Shown here piece after piece: positions 36,265 through 45,950 of a stretch of DNA of 64,000 bases (position 1 is the first letter of the stretch; the number at the start of each line of letters is the position of its first letter). The translations under genes and the position numbers were made by a program. Origin of the DNA: Eisenbergiella tayi (GTDB lineage Bacteria > Bacillota > Clostridia > Lachnospirales > Lachnospiraceae). Location of the stretch: positions 539,890-603,889 of the forward strand of contig NZ_MPDJ01000005.1 of assembly GCF_001881565.1 (NCBI RefSeq), read 5' to 3'. Under the pieces are notes generated by a model that was not told the origin of the DNA, did not search any database, and saw nothing but the letters and a program-made list of their open reading frames with translations.

Positions 36265-36933
36265 ATGGTGGCAAAATACAAATATATGAAACACAGTACC
36301 AACCAGCTGACAAAAATACTCACTGCAGCGGAAGATCTTTTTATCAAAAAAGGAATCGAAGCCGTAAGCTTCACGGAAATCGCTTCCTGCTGCGGCATTA
36401 CCCGTTCCACGCTGTACCGCTATTTTGAGAATAAAGATGAAATTTTATGGGAAATCCATCACAGAAAAATCGGAGGCTACAGCAGCCGGCTTATGGAATA
36501 CTATGAGCAGACAAACAAAACTACCTATTCACGTTTCCAGTGCTTTTTCCATCTTTTAAAGCACATTCTCTGCACCGCGCCTCATGATTTACTCTTTCAG
36601 TCCGCCTTCAGCCATACCTATACCCGGGAAACCATGGATATGGAAAACGGGATTTATAACCACATATTCAGCCCTGACGAATTCCGTTCCGGAGACATGC
36701 TCCGTTTTCTGAAAGGCAGCCTTTTTCACGACGGCTCCGTACGCCCGGACCTGGATCCGGACGAAATCTGCGCCGCTGCGATTCATTCCGGCTTCGGGGC
36801 GGTTACCGCCCTGGCCCAAAGCCCGGACCGCATTATTGTGCGTTACCATACCGATGCCGTTACGCTGGCGGATGTCACTTTTTCCCTCTTTTTAAAGGCT
36901 ATAAAAAAAGAAATGCCGGAAACGGATGCATAA
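36265..36933 (+). CDS. TetR/AcrR-family regulator
   Basis: A 222-aa protein. The N-terminal helix-turn-helix (about residues 15-60) includes ILTAAEDLFIKKGIEAVSF and EIASCCGITRSTLYRYFENKDE. The C-terminal ligand domain is not recognisable to subfamily. The ATG at 36265 has AGGAG 8 nt upstream. Being divergent from the phn-type operon suggests it represses that operon (inference). Confidence 0.9.
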   Translation: MVAKYKYMKHSTNQLTKILTAAEDLFIKKGIEAVSFTEIASCCGITRSTLYRYFENKDEILWEIHHRKIGGYSSRLMEYYEQTNKTTYSRFQCFFHLLKHILCTAPHDLLFQSAFSHTYTRETMDMENGIYNHIFSPDEFRSGDMLRFLKGSLFHDGSVRPDLDPDEICAAAIHSGFGAVTALAQSPDRIIVRYHTDAVTLADVTFSLFLKAIKKEMPETDA

Positions 36934-36968
36934 AGCACCGTCTCTGACATTTCCCTTTTTTATGTATA

Positions 36969-39900
36969 TTACTGCAGTTTTCTTAATTCCTCCACCAGTA
37001 GCTTCATATCCAGCGGTTTCACCAGATACCCCGTCATACCCGCCGCCTTTGCCAGGACACGATCCTCATCGAAGGCATTGGCTGTCATGGCCAAAATGGG
37101 AACTGTCAGGGCATCCTTTTTCCCGGAAGCCCGTATTGCCCTGGAAGCATCCAGTCCGTTCATGACCGGCATCCGGATATCCATCAGCACGGCAAAGTAA
37201 TGACCCTCCGGCTTCTTCAGATACTGTTCAACGGCTTCCTGCCCGTTCTCCGCACTGTCCACAGTCAGTCCGTACATTTCCAGCAGTGACTTCGCGATCT
37301 CCAGATTCAGCTCATTATCCTCCACTAACAGGACATGCCTTCCATCGAAATCCACCGCAGCATCCTGTTTGATTTTTTCACTGCAGATTTCCGTAAAGCC
37401 GCCCAGATGAGAAAAGGTATTATAAATCGTAGTTTTAAACAAAGGCTTGGATATAAAGTAATTGGCGCCTGCCCGGCATGCTTCCTCTTCAATACAGCTC
37501 CAGTCGTAGGCGGAAATAATAATGATAGTTGTATCCGGGCCGGTTATTTTACGGATCTGGCGGGTGGTTTCCACACCGTCCATATCCGGCATAATCCAGT
37601 CAACCATCGCAATATCATAAGGCTGTCCGCTGTCCATGGCCGCCCTTACTTCCCGCACCGCTTTTCTTCCTGAATCCACCCACAGGGAATAGCCGCCGAT
37701 TTCTCCCAGGATATCGGAAACCTGCTCTCCCACGATCTCATCATCATCTACGATCAGGACCTTCAGCCCCTTCAGAAGCTCTTTGGATTTTCTCCTCTGT
37801 TCTTCCTCTTCATTGTCATTGATTACGCCTACAGGCAGAAGGACGGTAAAGACACTCCCTTCCTCCTTCCGGCTCTGTACCTCAACGCTTCCTCCCATGA
37901 GCTGCACCAGGTTATATACAATGGAAAGCCCCAGGCCGCTTCCCACATTGTTCCGGGCCATTTCCGAAGATTCCTGCTCAAAGGGCTGGAACAGCCGGTT
38001 CATAAAATTCTCGGACATACCGATTCCCGTATCCGACACCATCAGACGCAGATAGGCAAAACCATTCGTCCTTTTTTCTTCCCGTATCTGTACCTCCACT
38101 TGTCCTCCTGCCGGTGTAAACTTCACCGCATTGGAAAGAAGATTCATGATAATCTGCTTCAGACGCAGCTCATCACCGATATAATAATGCTCAATGGGCT
38201 CTTCATAGTGCAGTTCAAAATGCAGCCCCTGATTCACCGCCTGGGGATAAATAATAGATATAATCTCATCAATAAATTCCACAAAGTCGAATTTTTCCCT
38301 GGCAATGGACATTTTGCCCGTTTCTATTTTGGACATATCCAATATATCATTGATAAGGGAAAGCAGATAACGGGAGGAGGCGTCAATTTTGCTGAAGCAG
38401 TCCTGTATTCTGGCAGGATCCTCCTTTTTCAGCTGGCCGATAGTGGACATGCCGATAATGGCGTTCATCGGTGTCCGGATATCATGGCTCATACGGGAAA
38501 GGAAATCCGATTTTGCCTCATTAGCCGCCCTTGCCGCCGTCAGCGCATCCCTCAGCAGCTGCTCCTGACGGGCTTTTTCGGCTCTCTGTGCATCCAGCAG
38601 CTTAACCAGTTCAATAGCAAGAAGATCCTCCCCTACCGGATTGTCCACATAAATCAGCTGTACAGAGATCCAGTGATACTCTCTGTCTACCCCTTTTGCC
38701 TGAACCTCCATATATAGTTCCCGCTCCCCTTTCCGGAAACGTTCCTGTATGTTCTCTCTGCTGTAAAAAGACGCAAAATCCTCCCGATAGGAAGGATAAA
38801 CGTCAGGAAGGAAGCCCGCCGCCATTTCATCAAACATGCCTTCCCTGCTTTGCAGGAAGCATTCCTGTTCCTCGATAAAGCAGTTATAGGTATTCCGTGT
38901 CAGATTAATGATCATTATCATAGGATAAGCCGTACAGGTGGCAGCCCGAAGCGACTGGTTTTCAATCAGCCTCTGCCTCTCCTGAAGCATCTGCAGCCTT
39001 TTGGTTTCCGTAATGTCAGCGAATATGGCCTGAATTACGTCAATTCCGTCCGCATTCACCAGCCTTTCCATAACTACATTGATCCAGACCTGCGTGCCGT
39101 CTATCCGCCTGCCTTCCCTTATATAATTCACAGTTCCTGAGTAAGGCTCAAGCTGTTCAACCAAATCCTTCACCTTTTGCTGATCCTCTTCAAGGACAAG
39201 CTGCAGCGGGGAGCTTATATGTCTGCAGTAATCCTCCTCGGATGAAAATCCATAGAATTCCCAAACCATCCGGTTCAGATTCACAATTTTATGAGACGGA
39301 TCCGTTGTAAACTGCAGAATACCACAGGGTATCGTATCATAAAGCTGTGTCAGGAATTCCGCCTGCCTTCTCACCTCCTGATTCACCGCATCCATTTCCA
39401 TCTGCTTCTGCTTGCGTTCAGTGATATCGGATATGAAGCAGTAGATCGCCTCCTGCCCATCCGGATACTCCGCCTTTTCACCAATATCCGATACCCACAA
39501 AATACTGCCGTCCTTACACATTACCCGGTATTCCAGACTGTAAGACTCTCCCCGATCCAGCTTTTGTTTTATATTTTCCCAGACACTCTCATAATCCTCC
39601 TCCAGGATATAGCCATGCCCGGACTCGCCTGTAAGCTGTTCAAACTCCTCCGGACTGTCATAACCCAGCAGAGAGCAGAGAGAATCACTGATCCATTTTG
39701 ACGTAAAATTATTATCCGCACCGCATATCAGCATACCCCCCGGAAGCCTGGAAAGCATCAGCTCAATCTGACGATCCCTCTGCTCCAGGACCCTGCTCAG
39801 TTTCTCAAACGCCTCTTTCCCGGCCTGTGCGGGGAACAGCTCATCTTCCATAATATCCGAATAATCCACAGAATTATGGATATGCTTTGTTTTCAGCACT

Positions 39901-40256
39901 TCTCCTGTCCGTTCAAAGATAAAAGTGATCCTCTGATGGGTCCTGAAATACAAACCGGTTTCCTTCTTCGGCTGAATCCAGCTGTCTCCCTCGCAAAAGA
40001 AAATATTCTCTCCCAGCCTTCGGGTCACATATCTTTCCTCTGTCATATCACAGGGAGCCAGATCGTCCTTCCCTTCCCGGAAACAGGCGGCAACTGCAGC
40101 CTTTCCCTCCGCCTTCTGCCTTTCTCCGGCGCCCATCCATACGATATCCTCGGCAAAGGTGGAAATCAGGAATTCCACATCCGATTCACAAAAATAACTC
40201 CGCAGAATTCTGTCTGCAAAAGATTCTACCTCCTGAAGTTCTTTATCCATGCCCAT
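36969..40256 (-). CDS. Hybrid sensor histidine kinase with NTF2-like and PAS domains
   Basis: A 1095-aa soluble signalling protein with no membrane helices. In order: an NTF2/SnoaL-like domain (about residues 5-130), PAS (about 165-290), a second PAS-like region (about 300-430), a further variable sensor region (about 435-570), HisKA with SHDIRTPMNAIIGMS (about 610-680), HATPase with GSGLGLSIVYNL (about 720-845), and two receiver domains with phospho-Asp in MVDWIMPDMDG and LMDIRMPVMNG. The GTG at 40283 is another start; the ATG at 40256 fits the ACGGAGG site better. No output DNA-binding domain is present. Confidence 0.88.
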   Translation of the reverse strand: MGMDKELQEVESFADRILRSYFCESDVEFLISTFAEDIVWMGAGERQKAEGKAAVAACFREGKDDLAPCDMTEERYVTRRLGENIFFCEGDSWIQPKKETGLYFRTHQRITFIFERTGEVLKTKHIHNSVDYSDIMEDELFPAQAGKEAFEKLSRVLEQRDRQIELMLSRLPGGMLICGADNNFTSKWISDSLCSLLGYDSPEEFEQLTGESGHGYILEEDYESVWENIKQKLDRGESYSLEYRVMCKDGSILWVSDIGEKAEYPDGQEAIYCFISDITERKQKQMEMDAVNQEVRRQAEFLTQLYDTIPCGILQFTTDPSHKIVNLNRMVWEFYGFSSEEDYCRHISSPLQLVLEEDQQKVKDLVEQLEPYSGTVNYIREGRRIDGTQVWINVVMERLVNADGIDVIQAIFADITETKRLQMLQERQRLIENQSLRAATCTAYPMIMIINLTRNTYNCFIEEQECFLQSREGMFDEMAAGFLPDVYPSYREDFASFYSRENIQERFRKGERELYMEVQAKGVDREYHWISVQLIYVDNPVGEDLLAIELVKLLDAQRAEKARQEQLLRDALTAARAANEAKSDFLSRMSHDIRTPMNAIIGMSTIGQLKKEDPARIQDCFSKIDASSRYLLSLINDILDMSKIETGKMSIAREKFDFVEFIDEIISIIYPQAVNQGLHFELHYEEPIEHYYIGDELRLKQIIMNLLSNAVKFTPAGGQVEVQIREEKRTNGFAYLRLMVSDTGIGMSENFMNRLFQPFEQESSEMARNNVGSGLGLSIVYNLVQLMGGSVEVQSRKEEGSVFTVLLPVGVINDNEEEEQRRKSKELLKGLKVLIVDDDEIVGEQVSDILGEIGGYSLWVDSGRKAVREVRAAMDSGQPYDIAMVDWIMPDMDGVETTRQIRKITGPDTTIIIISAYDWSCIEEEACRAGANYFISKPLFKTTIYNTFSHLGGFTEICSEKIKQDAAVDFDGRHVLLVEDNELNLEIAKSLLEMYGLTVDSAENGQEAVEQYLKKPEGHYFAVLMDIRMPVMNGLDASRAIRASGKKDALTVPILAMTANAFDEDRVLAKAAGMTGYLVKPLDMKLLVEELRKLQ

Positions 40257-40344
40257 GCCGCTTTCATACCTCCGTTTACTCACTGTATCCAGTATAGCAA
40301 AATCCGACTCTTAAGTCATCAGATTTTTGCCCGGCAACGCGAAA

Positions 40345-40373
40345 TAGACATTCTCCTGCCTATCAGGTATAAT
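40345..40373 (+). promoter_or_regulatory. Cardiolipin synthase promoter
   Basis: TAGACA (40345-40350), a 17-nt spacer and TATAAT (40368-40373), 57 nt before the start codon. Confidence 0.7.
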
Positions 40374-40430
40374 TAATATGATTTTGTTAACAGGGATTTA
40401 TATGCAGAAGAAAAAAATGGGGGATATGCT

Positions 40431-41963
40431 ATGAGGAACATTCTGAAGGTCGTGTTCGGACGTGTTTTATTTACCGTTCTATGCCTGATTATACAGCTGG
40501 TCTGGATCATCGCGCTTGTCTGGAAGCTGAATCAGTATTATGTATGGTTCGCTACCGTTATTGAGATTATCGGTGTCATTGTAGTTCTGCGGATCAATGC
40601 CAAAAGCGAGTTTTCCGCGGCCCGGCTTGTATGGACTATCGTGATCCTCTCCCTTCCCCTGTTCGGCATTACCCTGTACCTGATGTTCGGAAGAACCGGC
40701 CTCACCAAAAGGACAAAAGCCTATTATGAAAAAGTGGCGGCGAAATACAGCCCTGAGCTTACGCAGGAAAAAGAAATTCTCCTGAGTCTAAAAAAAGAAA
40801 ATATTTATATCCATAACCAGGAATATTATATTCAGAACTCCAGCGGCTATCCTGTATACCGGAATACGGATGTAACCTACTATCCGCAGACAGAGCCAGC
40901 CCTGGAAGCCATGCTGAAGGATTTGGAAAATGCAAGGGAATTTATTTTCATGGAATATTTTGCCGTGGAAGATACGGAAGTCTTCCACCGGATCGAAGAG
41001 ATTCTGCTGAAAAAAGTATCGGAGGGTGTGGAAGTACGATTCATATATGACGACTTCGGAAGCATCGGCTTTGTAAAGCCGGAATTCATGCGGCGCATGA
41101 ACCGCCAGGGCATCCAGTGCCGGATTTTCAATCCGCTCATACCTTTATTATACGTATTCATGAACCACCGGGATCACCGTAAAATCACGGTAATCGACAA
41201 CCATGTCAGCTTCTCCGGGGGGTACAATCTGGCAGATGAATATTTTAACGTCACACATCCTTACGGACACTGGAAGGATACCGGGGTACGCCTGGAAGGT
41301 GACGCCGTAAAAAGCCATACCGTCATGTTCCTCGAAATGTGGAATTTTATCAGGGATACCGATGAATCCTATGAAAAATACCTGCGCCGGAACACGGCCT
41401 TCCAAAGCCTGCAGAAAGGTTTTGTCCAGCCCTATTCCGATACTCCTCTGGACAATGTAACACTGGGGGAGAACGTATATATGAATATCCTGAAAACCGC
41501 CTCCCGGTACGTTTATATCACCACACCTTATCTCATCATTGATAACGAGATGCAGAAGGAACTGTGCATGGCCGCCGAAAGGGGCATCGACGTACGCATC
41601 ATCACGCCCGGCATCCCGGATAAAAAGCTTGTTTTCCTGCTCACCCAATCCTATTATGCCGCCCTGATCCGTTCCGGTGTACGTATTTACGAATATACTC
41701 CCGGCTTTATCCATGCCAAAGGTTATCTGTCCGATGATCAGGTCGCCGTAGTAGGCACCATCAATATGGATTACCGGTCACTTTATCTGCATTTTGAATG
41801 CGGCGTATATCTCTATGGCTATGATGCGATCATGGACATCAAAAGGGATTTTATCGAGACTTTCCCGTTATGCCGTGAAATCGGTCTGGACTACTGCAGG
41901 AAACGCTCTGTGTTTATCCGCTGTTTCCAGTGTATCCTGCGTCTGTTCGCCCCCCTGCTGTAG
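40431..41963 (+). CDS. cls: Cardiolipin synthase
   Basis: A 510-aa membrane phospholipase-D-superfamily enzyme that joins phosphatidylglycerol molecules into cardiolipin. Two N-terminal membrane helices (about residues 8-58) precede the two HKD motifs (HRKITVIDNHVSFSGG and HAKGYLSDDQVAVVGTINMD). The length matches the family. A GGGGGATATG site precedes the ATG. It is monocistronic, with its own promoter and terminator. Confidence 0.94.
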   Translation: MRNILKVVFGRVLFTVLCLIIQLVWIIALVWKLNQYYVWFATVIEIIGVIVVLRINAKSEFSAARLVWTIVILSLPLFGITLYLMFGRTGLTKRTKAYYEKVAAKYSPELTQEKEILLSLKKENIYIHNQEYYIQNSSGYPVYRNTDVTYYPQTEPALEAMLKDLENAREFIFMEYFAVEDTEVFHRIEEILLKKVSEGVEVRFIYDDFGSIGFVKPEFMRRMNRQGIQCRIFNPLIPLLYVFMNHRDHRKITVIDNHVSFSGGYNLADEYFNVTHPYGHWKDTGVRLEGDAVKSHTVMFLEMWNFIRDTDESYEKYLRRNTAFQSLQKGFVQPYSDTPLDNVTLGENVYMNILKTASRYVYITTPYLIIDNEMQKELCMAAERGIDVRIITPGIPDKKLVFLLTQSYYAALIRSGVRIYEYTPGFIHAKGYLSDDQVAVVGTINMDYRSLYLHFECGVYLYGYDAIMDIKRDFIETFPLCREIGLDYCRKRSVFIRCFQCILRLFAPLL

Positions 41964-41985
41964 GCTGACGGTTTCAGCCTTTTTT
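41963..41985 (+). terminator. Terminator of cls
   Basis: GGCTGA (41963-41968), loop CGGTT, TCAGCC (41974-41979) and T6. It overlaps the last codons of the convergent ClbS-like gene. Confidence 0.85.
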
Positions 41986-42528
41986 CTGTGCATCCCTGTA
42001 CGACTTCAAATGAGCCTTCATTTTTTTCATGGCCCAGTCGTAATGGCTGGAGGTTGCTGAAACACAGTATGAACCAAGGTTGGAAGTCCCTGTCCAGGAA
42101 AAATGCTTCTTCTCAAACAGCTCCTCATTGGAATAGTTTTTAATTAATTCCATCACTTTTCTGTGGCTGTCAAGAAGCATTTCCCTGGCTTCCTCATACG
42201 GTGTGGACTGATGCTTTTTCCAGAACTCCACATTCATCTGCCCATAGGTTTTCCAGTTATAAGGCGCCGGGATAAACGGCATTGCCAGGCCCTTCTTATT
42301 GTTTTTTTCCCAGTTCAGCAGCAGCTGGTGCCATTCATACAGGTGCACCAGTATATCACGTATATTCCTGTCTCTCTGCCAGTGCGCCTCTTTCATTTTT
42401 ACATTTTCCCCAAAATGAAAATCCGCATTCCGTTCCTCCGGTGTCATGGAATCCACCAGTTTCCACATTTTATCAAACTGCTCCTCTGCCGCCTGGATTA
42501 AATCTGTCTTTGTCGCCGGTCTGCTCAT
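41974..42528 (-). CDS. ClbS/DfsB family four-helix protein
   Basis: A 184-aa protein of the ClbS/DfsB (DUF1706) family. Family members include ClbS, a colibactin self-resistance hydrolase of E. coli. It begins SRPATKTDLIQAAEEQFDKMW and contains RDRNIRDILVHLYEWHQLLLNW (given in part). The family's role here is unknown; no colibactin genes are nearby. The start at 42528 has CAGGAGG 7 nt upstream. A palindrome lies between it and the WYL regulator upstream. Confidence 0.9.
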   Translation of the reverse strand: MSRPATKTDLIQAAEEQFDKMWKLVDSMTPEERNADFHFGENVKMKEAHWQRDRNIRDILVHLYEWHQLLLNWEKNNKKGLAMPFIPAPYNWKTYGQMNVEFWKKHQSTPYEEAREMLLDSHRKVMELIKNYSNEELFEKKHFSWTGTSNLGSYCVSATSSHYDWAMKKMKAHLKSYRDAQKKG

Positions 42529-42582
42529 TTTATTTTCCTCCTGATAAGTGATTTGCTTTTCTATGAACCTATCATACAACAT

Positions 42583-42610
42583 ATAAGGTGACAGCTGTAT
42601 GTCACCTTAT
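42583..42610 (-). promoter_or_regulatory. Palindrome upstream of the ClbS-like gene (WYL operator candidate)
   Basis: Perfect 11-bp inverted repeat ATAAGGTGACA / TGTCACCTTAT with a 6-nt spacer, 55 nt before the ClbS-like start and overlapping the WYL stop codon. A near copy precedes the WYL gene itself. Confidence 0.6.
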
Positions 42611-43519
42611 GTCATCTTTATAAAAATTTTTTATACCATCTGCCATGGACAGAAGATAATCTCTTACATGCTGCGGCTCCATTACCTTTACAGAGGTTCC
42701 GAAGGACAGTAGGAAGCCGTACAGCCAGGCGTCATTGGGCAGTTCAATCGTCACGGTAAAGGTTCCGTCTTCATTTGGGTGAACTGTTCTCTCGTCAAAC
42801 TCGTCATAAACCCGATAGGCCGCCTCCGCCGCAAAAAGCAGCCGAAGAGATACAAGGGAATCCGGCCTGATATCATCTGAAACAATGGGAGGCGGCGTGA
42901 ATTCCATCCCCGCAAAGCTTTCCGGCAGCACCTCCGGATAAAGCATCCTGTTTATTTTAAAGGTTCTGTAATCCTTCCTGGACAGGCAGTACGCCTGAAC
43001 ATACCATGCGCTGGATTTGAATACCAGCTTCAGAGGATATACGGTTCTGGACGTAAGTTCCCCATTTGAACCGGGATAGGAAAAGGAAAGCGGCAGTTTG
43101 TTTATAACAGCCCTCTTTATCATCTCAAACTTTTCCTTATCCGGATTGGTGCTTCCCCACCGGGAAAAATCCACTTCAATCCATGAGGTATCCATTTTCC
43201 GGAACAACGCGCCAAGCCGGGATATGATGCCGTCCGTATCCATATGCTGTGTGGAGGCAAGGCTCTGCAGCGCAATCAGGATCTGGTTCTGTTCCTCCTC
43301 GGATACCGCGGTTTTATTGAGGACAAAGTTATCCAGTATGGAGATTCCCCCGCCCTTCCCTTTTGTGGTGTAAATGGGAATTCCTGCTATGGTTAATGTT
43401 TCTATGTCCCGCAGAATGGTTCTTTTGGATACCTCAAAATGCTCCGCGAGTTCGTTGGCGGTGATGCTCTTTTTATCCAGCAGGATATATACGATTTCAA
43501 ATAGTCTGTTTATCTGCAT
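42602..43519 (-). CDS. WYL-domain transcriptional regulator
   Basis: A 305-aa regulator. The N-terminal HTH (about residues 1-60) is of the DeoR/HTH_11 type (FEIVYILLDKKSITANELA, then EVSKRTILRDIETL). The WYL domain (about 130-210) is a ligand- or nucleic-acid-sensing fold, followed by the C-terminal WCX region (about 215-300). The ATG at 43519 has CAGGAG 5 nt upstream. It probably controls itself and the downstream ClbS-like gene through the shared palindrome (inference). Confidence 0.9.
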   Translation of the reverse strand: MQINRLFEIVYILLDKKSITANELAEHFEVSKRTILRDIETLTIAGIPIYTTKGKGGGISILDNFVLNKTAVSEEEQNQILIALQSLASTQHMDTDGIISRLGALFRKMDTSWIEVDFSRWGSTNPDKEKFEMIKRAVINKLPLSFSYPGSNGELTSRTVYPLKLVFKSSAWYVQAYCLSRKDYRTFKINRMLYPEVLPESFAGMEFTPPPIVSDDIRPDSLVSLRLLFAAEAAYRVYDEFDERTVHPNEDGTFTVTIELPNDAWLYGFLLSFGTSVKVMEPQHVRDYLLSMADGIKNFYKDDIR

Positions 43520-43604
43520 GTCTGCTCCTGTCCGTATGTTTTGGGGGTTGCCTGCATCATGGCAGGAAAGCATGTTTCTTCTCGTCTGCCGTCCTGCAGC
43601 TTTA

Positions 43605-43644
43605 CTATAACATAGTAAGGTGACATATGTGCGTCATGTTATAG
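43605..43644 (-). promoter_or_regulatory. Second WYL operator candidate, upstream of the WYL gene
   Basis: GTAAGGTGACA (43615-43625), 6-nt spacer, CGTCATGTTAT (43632-43642): 10 of 11 and 8 of 11 positions agree with the palindrome at 42583-42610, with the same spacing. Outer arms CTATAACA/TGTTATAG (43605-43612, 43637-43644) add a second palindrome. Confidence 0.5.
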
Positions 43645-43654
43645 GAAGAAATTG

Positions 43655-43680
43655 AAAAAAGAACCAGATTTCTCTGATTC
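43655..43680 (-). terminator. Terminator of the GH63-like gene operon
   Basis: On the minus strand GAATCAGA and TCTGGTTC pair around GAAA, followed by T6, 30 nt after the stop codon. Confidence 0.8.
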
Positions 43681-43709
43681 TTTTTTCTTACTTATAAGTA
43701 TTCTTGTTT

Positions 43710-45923
43710 TTATCTGTCCAGCACAACTGTACCTTTTTCTTTTGCCAATAAAATATTTCCCCTGTATACCTCCGTCATACCCCCGTTTATTACCAAATCA
43801 TAAAGCTGGCCATCAACCGGAATATTTTTCAGTTCTGTCCCATCCGGAGCCATAGCATTGCCGAAAATCACTTTATCCTCTCTGAATTCTATCAATTCTT
43901 CCAGAAGAGGCAGTCCCATAAGCATCCCCCAGTTATAATGATATGCTCCGGAGCATTCACCTGTAATTCCGCTGTAATTTTCCGGACAGTAACCATTTCT
44001 GTTCCATTCTTTTGACAGCATACCGGCTGCTTTGTATGCCAGTTCCCAGGCCAGCTCCTCTTCTCCGGCTCTCTTCAGTGCAAGATAAGTCCACAAAGTC
44101 TGCGGAGGCCAGATCTGTCCTCTCCAATAATGCTGCTGGGAAAAAGCGGAATCGTCTTTTGCAATAGAAGGAATCATATACTCTCCCCAGAATTTGTTTT
44201 CATCCTTCAGAAGCTGCAGGAGCCGCTCTTTCCTCTCCTTTGGCACACATCCTGTCATAAGCGGCATGAAACAGTCCGGAGACTGGCGTTTGGAGAATGT
44301 CCCGTCAAATTTAAGGTTATAATAACACCCATCCTCCTCACACCACATTCTGGCATTAATCTGCTCTGCCATATCCATCCTTTTCTTTTCATAATAAGCA
44401 GCTTCTTCTTCCCGGCCCAATGCCCTTGCCATATGGCTTAAGGATTCACAGTCCACTGCATACAGGCAGCATCTTTCCAAAGTATAGATATCCGCCATAT
44501 GATATCTGCATACATAACGGGATTCATCTATCAGTTTTTCTTCTGTCAAATCCTCCATTCCGGCCACGCTGACAAAATATTTTCCGCTGGTCCACTGAGG
44601 GCTGTCATCATAGGTTTCAAAATATGCATACTGGGCCTTTGCCACATACGGCTGTAATGAGGCTCCTAAAATTCCCATTTCCGCCTCCGGATCGTATCCG
44701 AATCCCAGCATTCCCCACTTCCTGGCATCACGCCTGGGCTGCCCGTCTCCTCTGTCCGCAAACCACCACGCGTTGGCCTTCTTGGCTCCTTCATAGCATT
44801 TACAAGCCCATTCTTTATCGCCCGTATGTAAATATGTTTTCCATAATGTAATTCCCTGGACAATATGCTGCGATCTTCCGGCAGTAATCGGCGGCTCCGA
44901 TCTGCCGGCAGCGCCCGGGCTGCTGTAGAGCGGGATTTTTCCGTCGGGAAGCTGTACATCATATCCTGACAGCATATTTTCCTTTGCCAGCTCCGGATAA
45001 GTCCATGAGCTGGCCCAGCTGCTCAGGAAGGTATCCCAGTTAAATTGTATCCCCCATCCATCCTCTTTCCTTGCCCAGGGGCGATCTACCATAATATATC
45101 TTCTTCCGGTATTTTCTTTATAAATCGCATTATAGGCAGGCATTGCGGAAAAGACCTGGCCGATCTCCTTCATCGTTCCGTTTCCTGTCAATGCTGATTC
45201 CGAATGGGCCTGCAGCATCCGGAAAAGACTTGCTTTTCCTTGCTCCAGCAGCAGCTTTTGCTGCCCGGAATCCGGAAGCCGGAGAAAATCCTCTGCCCTG
45301 CCGTTCTTAATGAGAAACGAAAAGGATTTCTCAAACTGAATCCCCATCATCCGGCTCAGTCCCATATCATTCCAGATATCATGCTGGTTCACATTCCTGA
45401 ACATCCATGCAGCTTTGAAATCCTGCAGCTGTTTTGCTCTGTCATTGTAACCGGCACAGCTCCGGGGAGCCTGGTTCGCCATAAAAAGGAATGCCGGATT
45501 ACCATTTTCATGATAGGGCGATATCAGCTCGCCGGTGAAACAGCTTTCTGTCTGCCTTGTGAAATTAACCCATTCCTTCTGCAGTCTCCATTCTCTGGGG
45601 ACATACAGCTCCGCCAATACCGAGACGCCATCCTGTAAATCAACCTGCCCGAATAAACAGTCCTTACCTAACCTGCACCAGGTCAGTTTTACAGTTGTTC
45701 CAAATGCCTTCCAGGAAAATTCGTATAACTGTTCCGGCTCCATTCTTCCGATTCCAACCGTACGAAAATCAAAATCTTTATGATCCAGAATCAGCCCTTC
45801 TTCTTTTCCCGCAGCCAGAAATCTGATTCCGAACAAATCCCCGTCTTTTCCTGCTGTCATAATTCCGTTCGGATAAAGGGGATCATATGCTCCATATCCC
45901 GTTCCTTTGCTTTTCTGATCCAT
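43710..45923 (-). CDS. GH63-like alpha-glycosidase (alpha/alpha barrel)
   Basis: A 737-aa cytoplasmic glycosidase without signal peptide. The C-terminal (alpha/alpha)6 barrel (about residues 270-690) carries GH63/MGH1-type motifs: GIQFNWDTFLSSW and QHYWRGQIWPPQTLW. The N-terminal ~250 residues are a beta-sandwich. Such enzymes release terminal alpha-linked sugars. It is the fourth gene of the permease-permease-binding-protein operon, so it likely cleaves the imported sugar. The start is uncertain: ATG at 45923 (GGAG region) or 45941. Confidence 0.85.
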   Translation of the reverse strand: MDQKSKGTGYGAYDPLYPNGIMTAGKDGDLFGIRFLAAGKEEGLILDHKDFDFRTVGIGRMEPEQLYEFSWKAFGTTVKLTWCRLGKDCLFGQVDLQDGVSVLAELYVPREWRLQKEWVNFTRQTESCFTGELISPYHENGNPAFLFMANQAPRSCAGYNDRAKQLQDFKAAWMFRNVNQHDIWNDMGLSRMMGIQFEKSFSFLIKNGRAEDFLRLPDSGQQKLLLEQGKASLFRMLQAHSESALTGNGTMKEIGQVFSAMPAYNAIYKENTGRRYIMVDRPWARKEDGWGIQFNWDTFLSSWASSWTYPELAKENMLSGYDVQLPDGKIPLYSSPGAAGRSEPPITAGRSQHIVQGITLWKTYLHTGDKEWACKCYEGAKKANAWWFADRGDGQPRRDARKWGMLGFGYDPEAEMGILGASLQPYVAKAQYAYFETYDDSPQWTSGKYFVSVAGMEDLTEEKLIDESRYVCRYHMADIYTLERCCLYAVDCESLSHMARALGREEEAAYYEKKRMDMAEQINARMWCEEDGCYYNLKFDGTFSKRQSPDCFMPLMTGCVPKERKERLLQLLKDENKFWGEYMIPSIAKDDSAFSQQHYWRGQIWPPQTLWTYLALKRAGEEELAWELAYKAAGMLSKEWNRNGYCPENYSGITGECSGAYHYNWGMLMGLPLLEELIEFREDKVIFGNAMAPDGTELKNIPVDGQLYDLVINGGMTEVYRGNILLAKEKGTVVLDR

Positions 45924-45950
45924 TTGCCCTCTTTTCTCCATATCCGGTAT

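Noticed and set aside
41974..42528. Part of a colibactin-type gene cluster
   Set aside because: No polyketide or non-ribosomal peptide synthase genes are in the window; the ClbS-like gene stands with a WYL regulator only.
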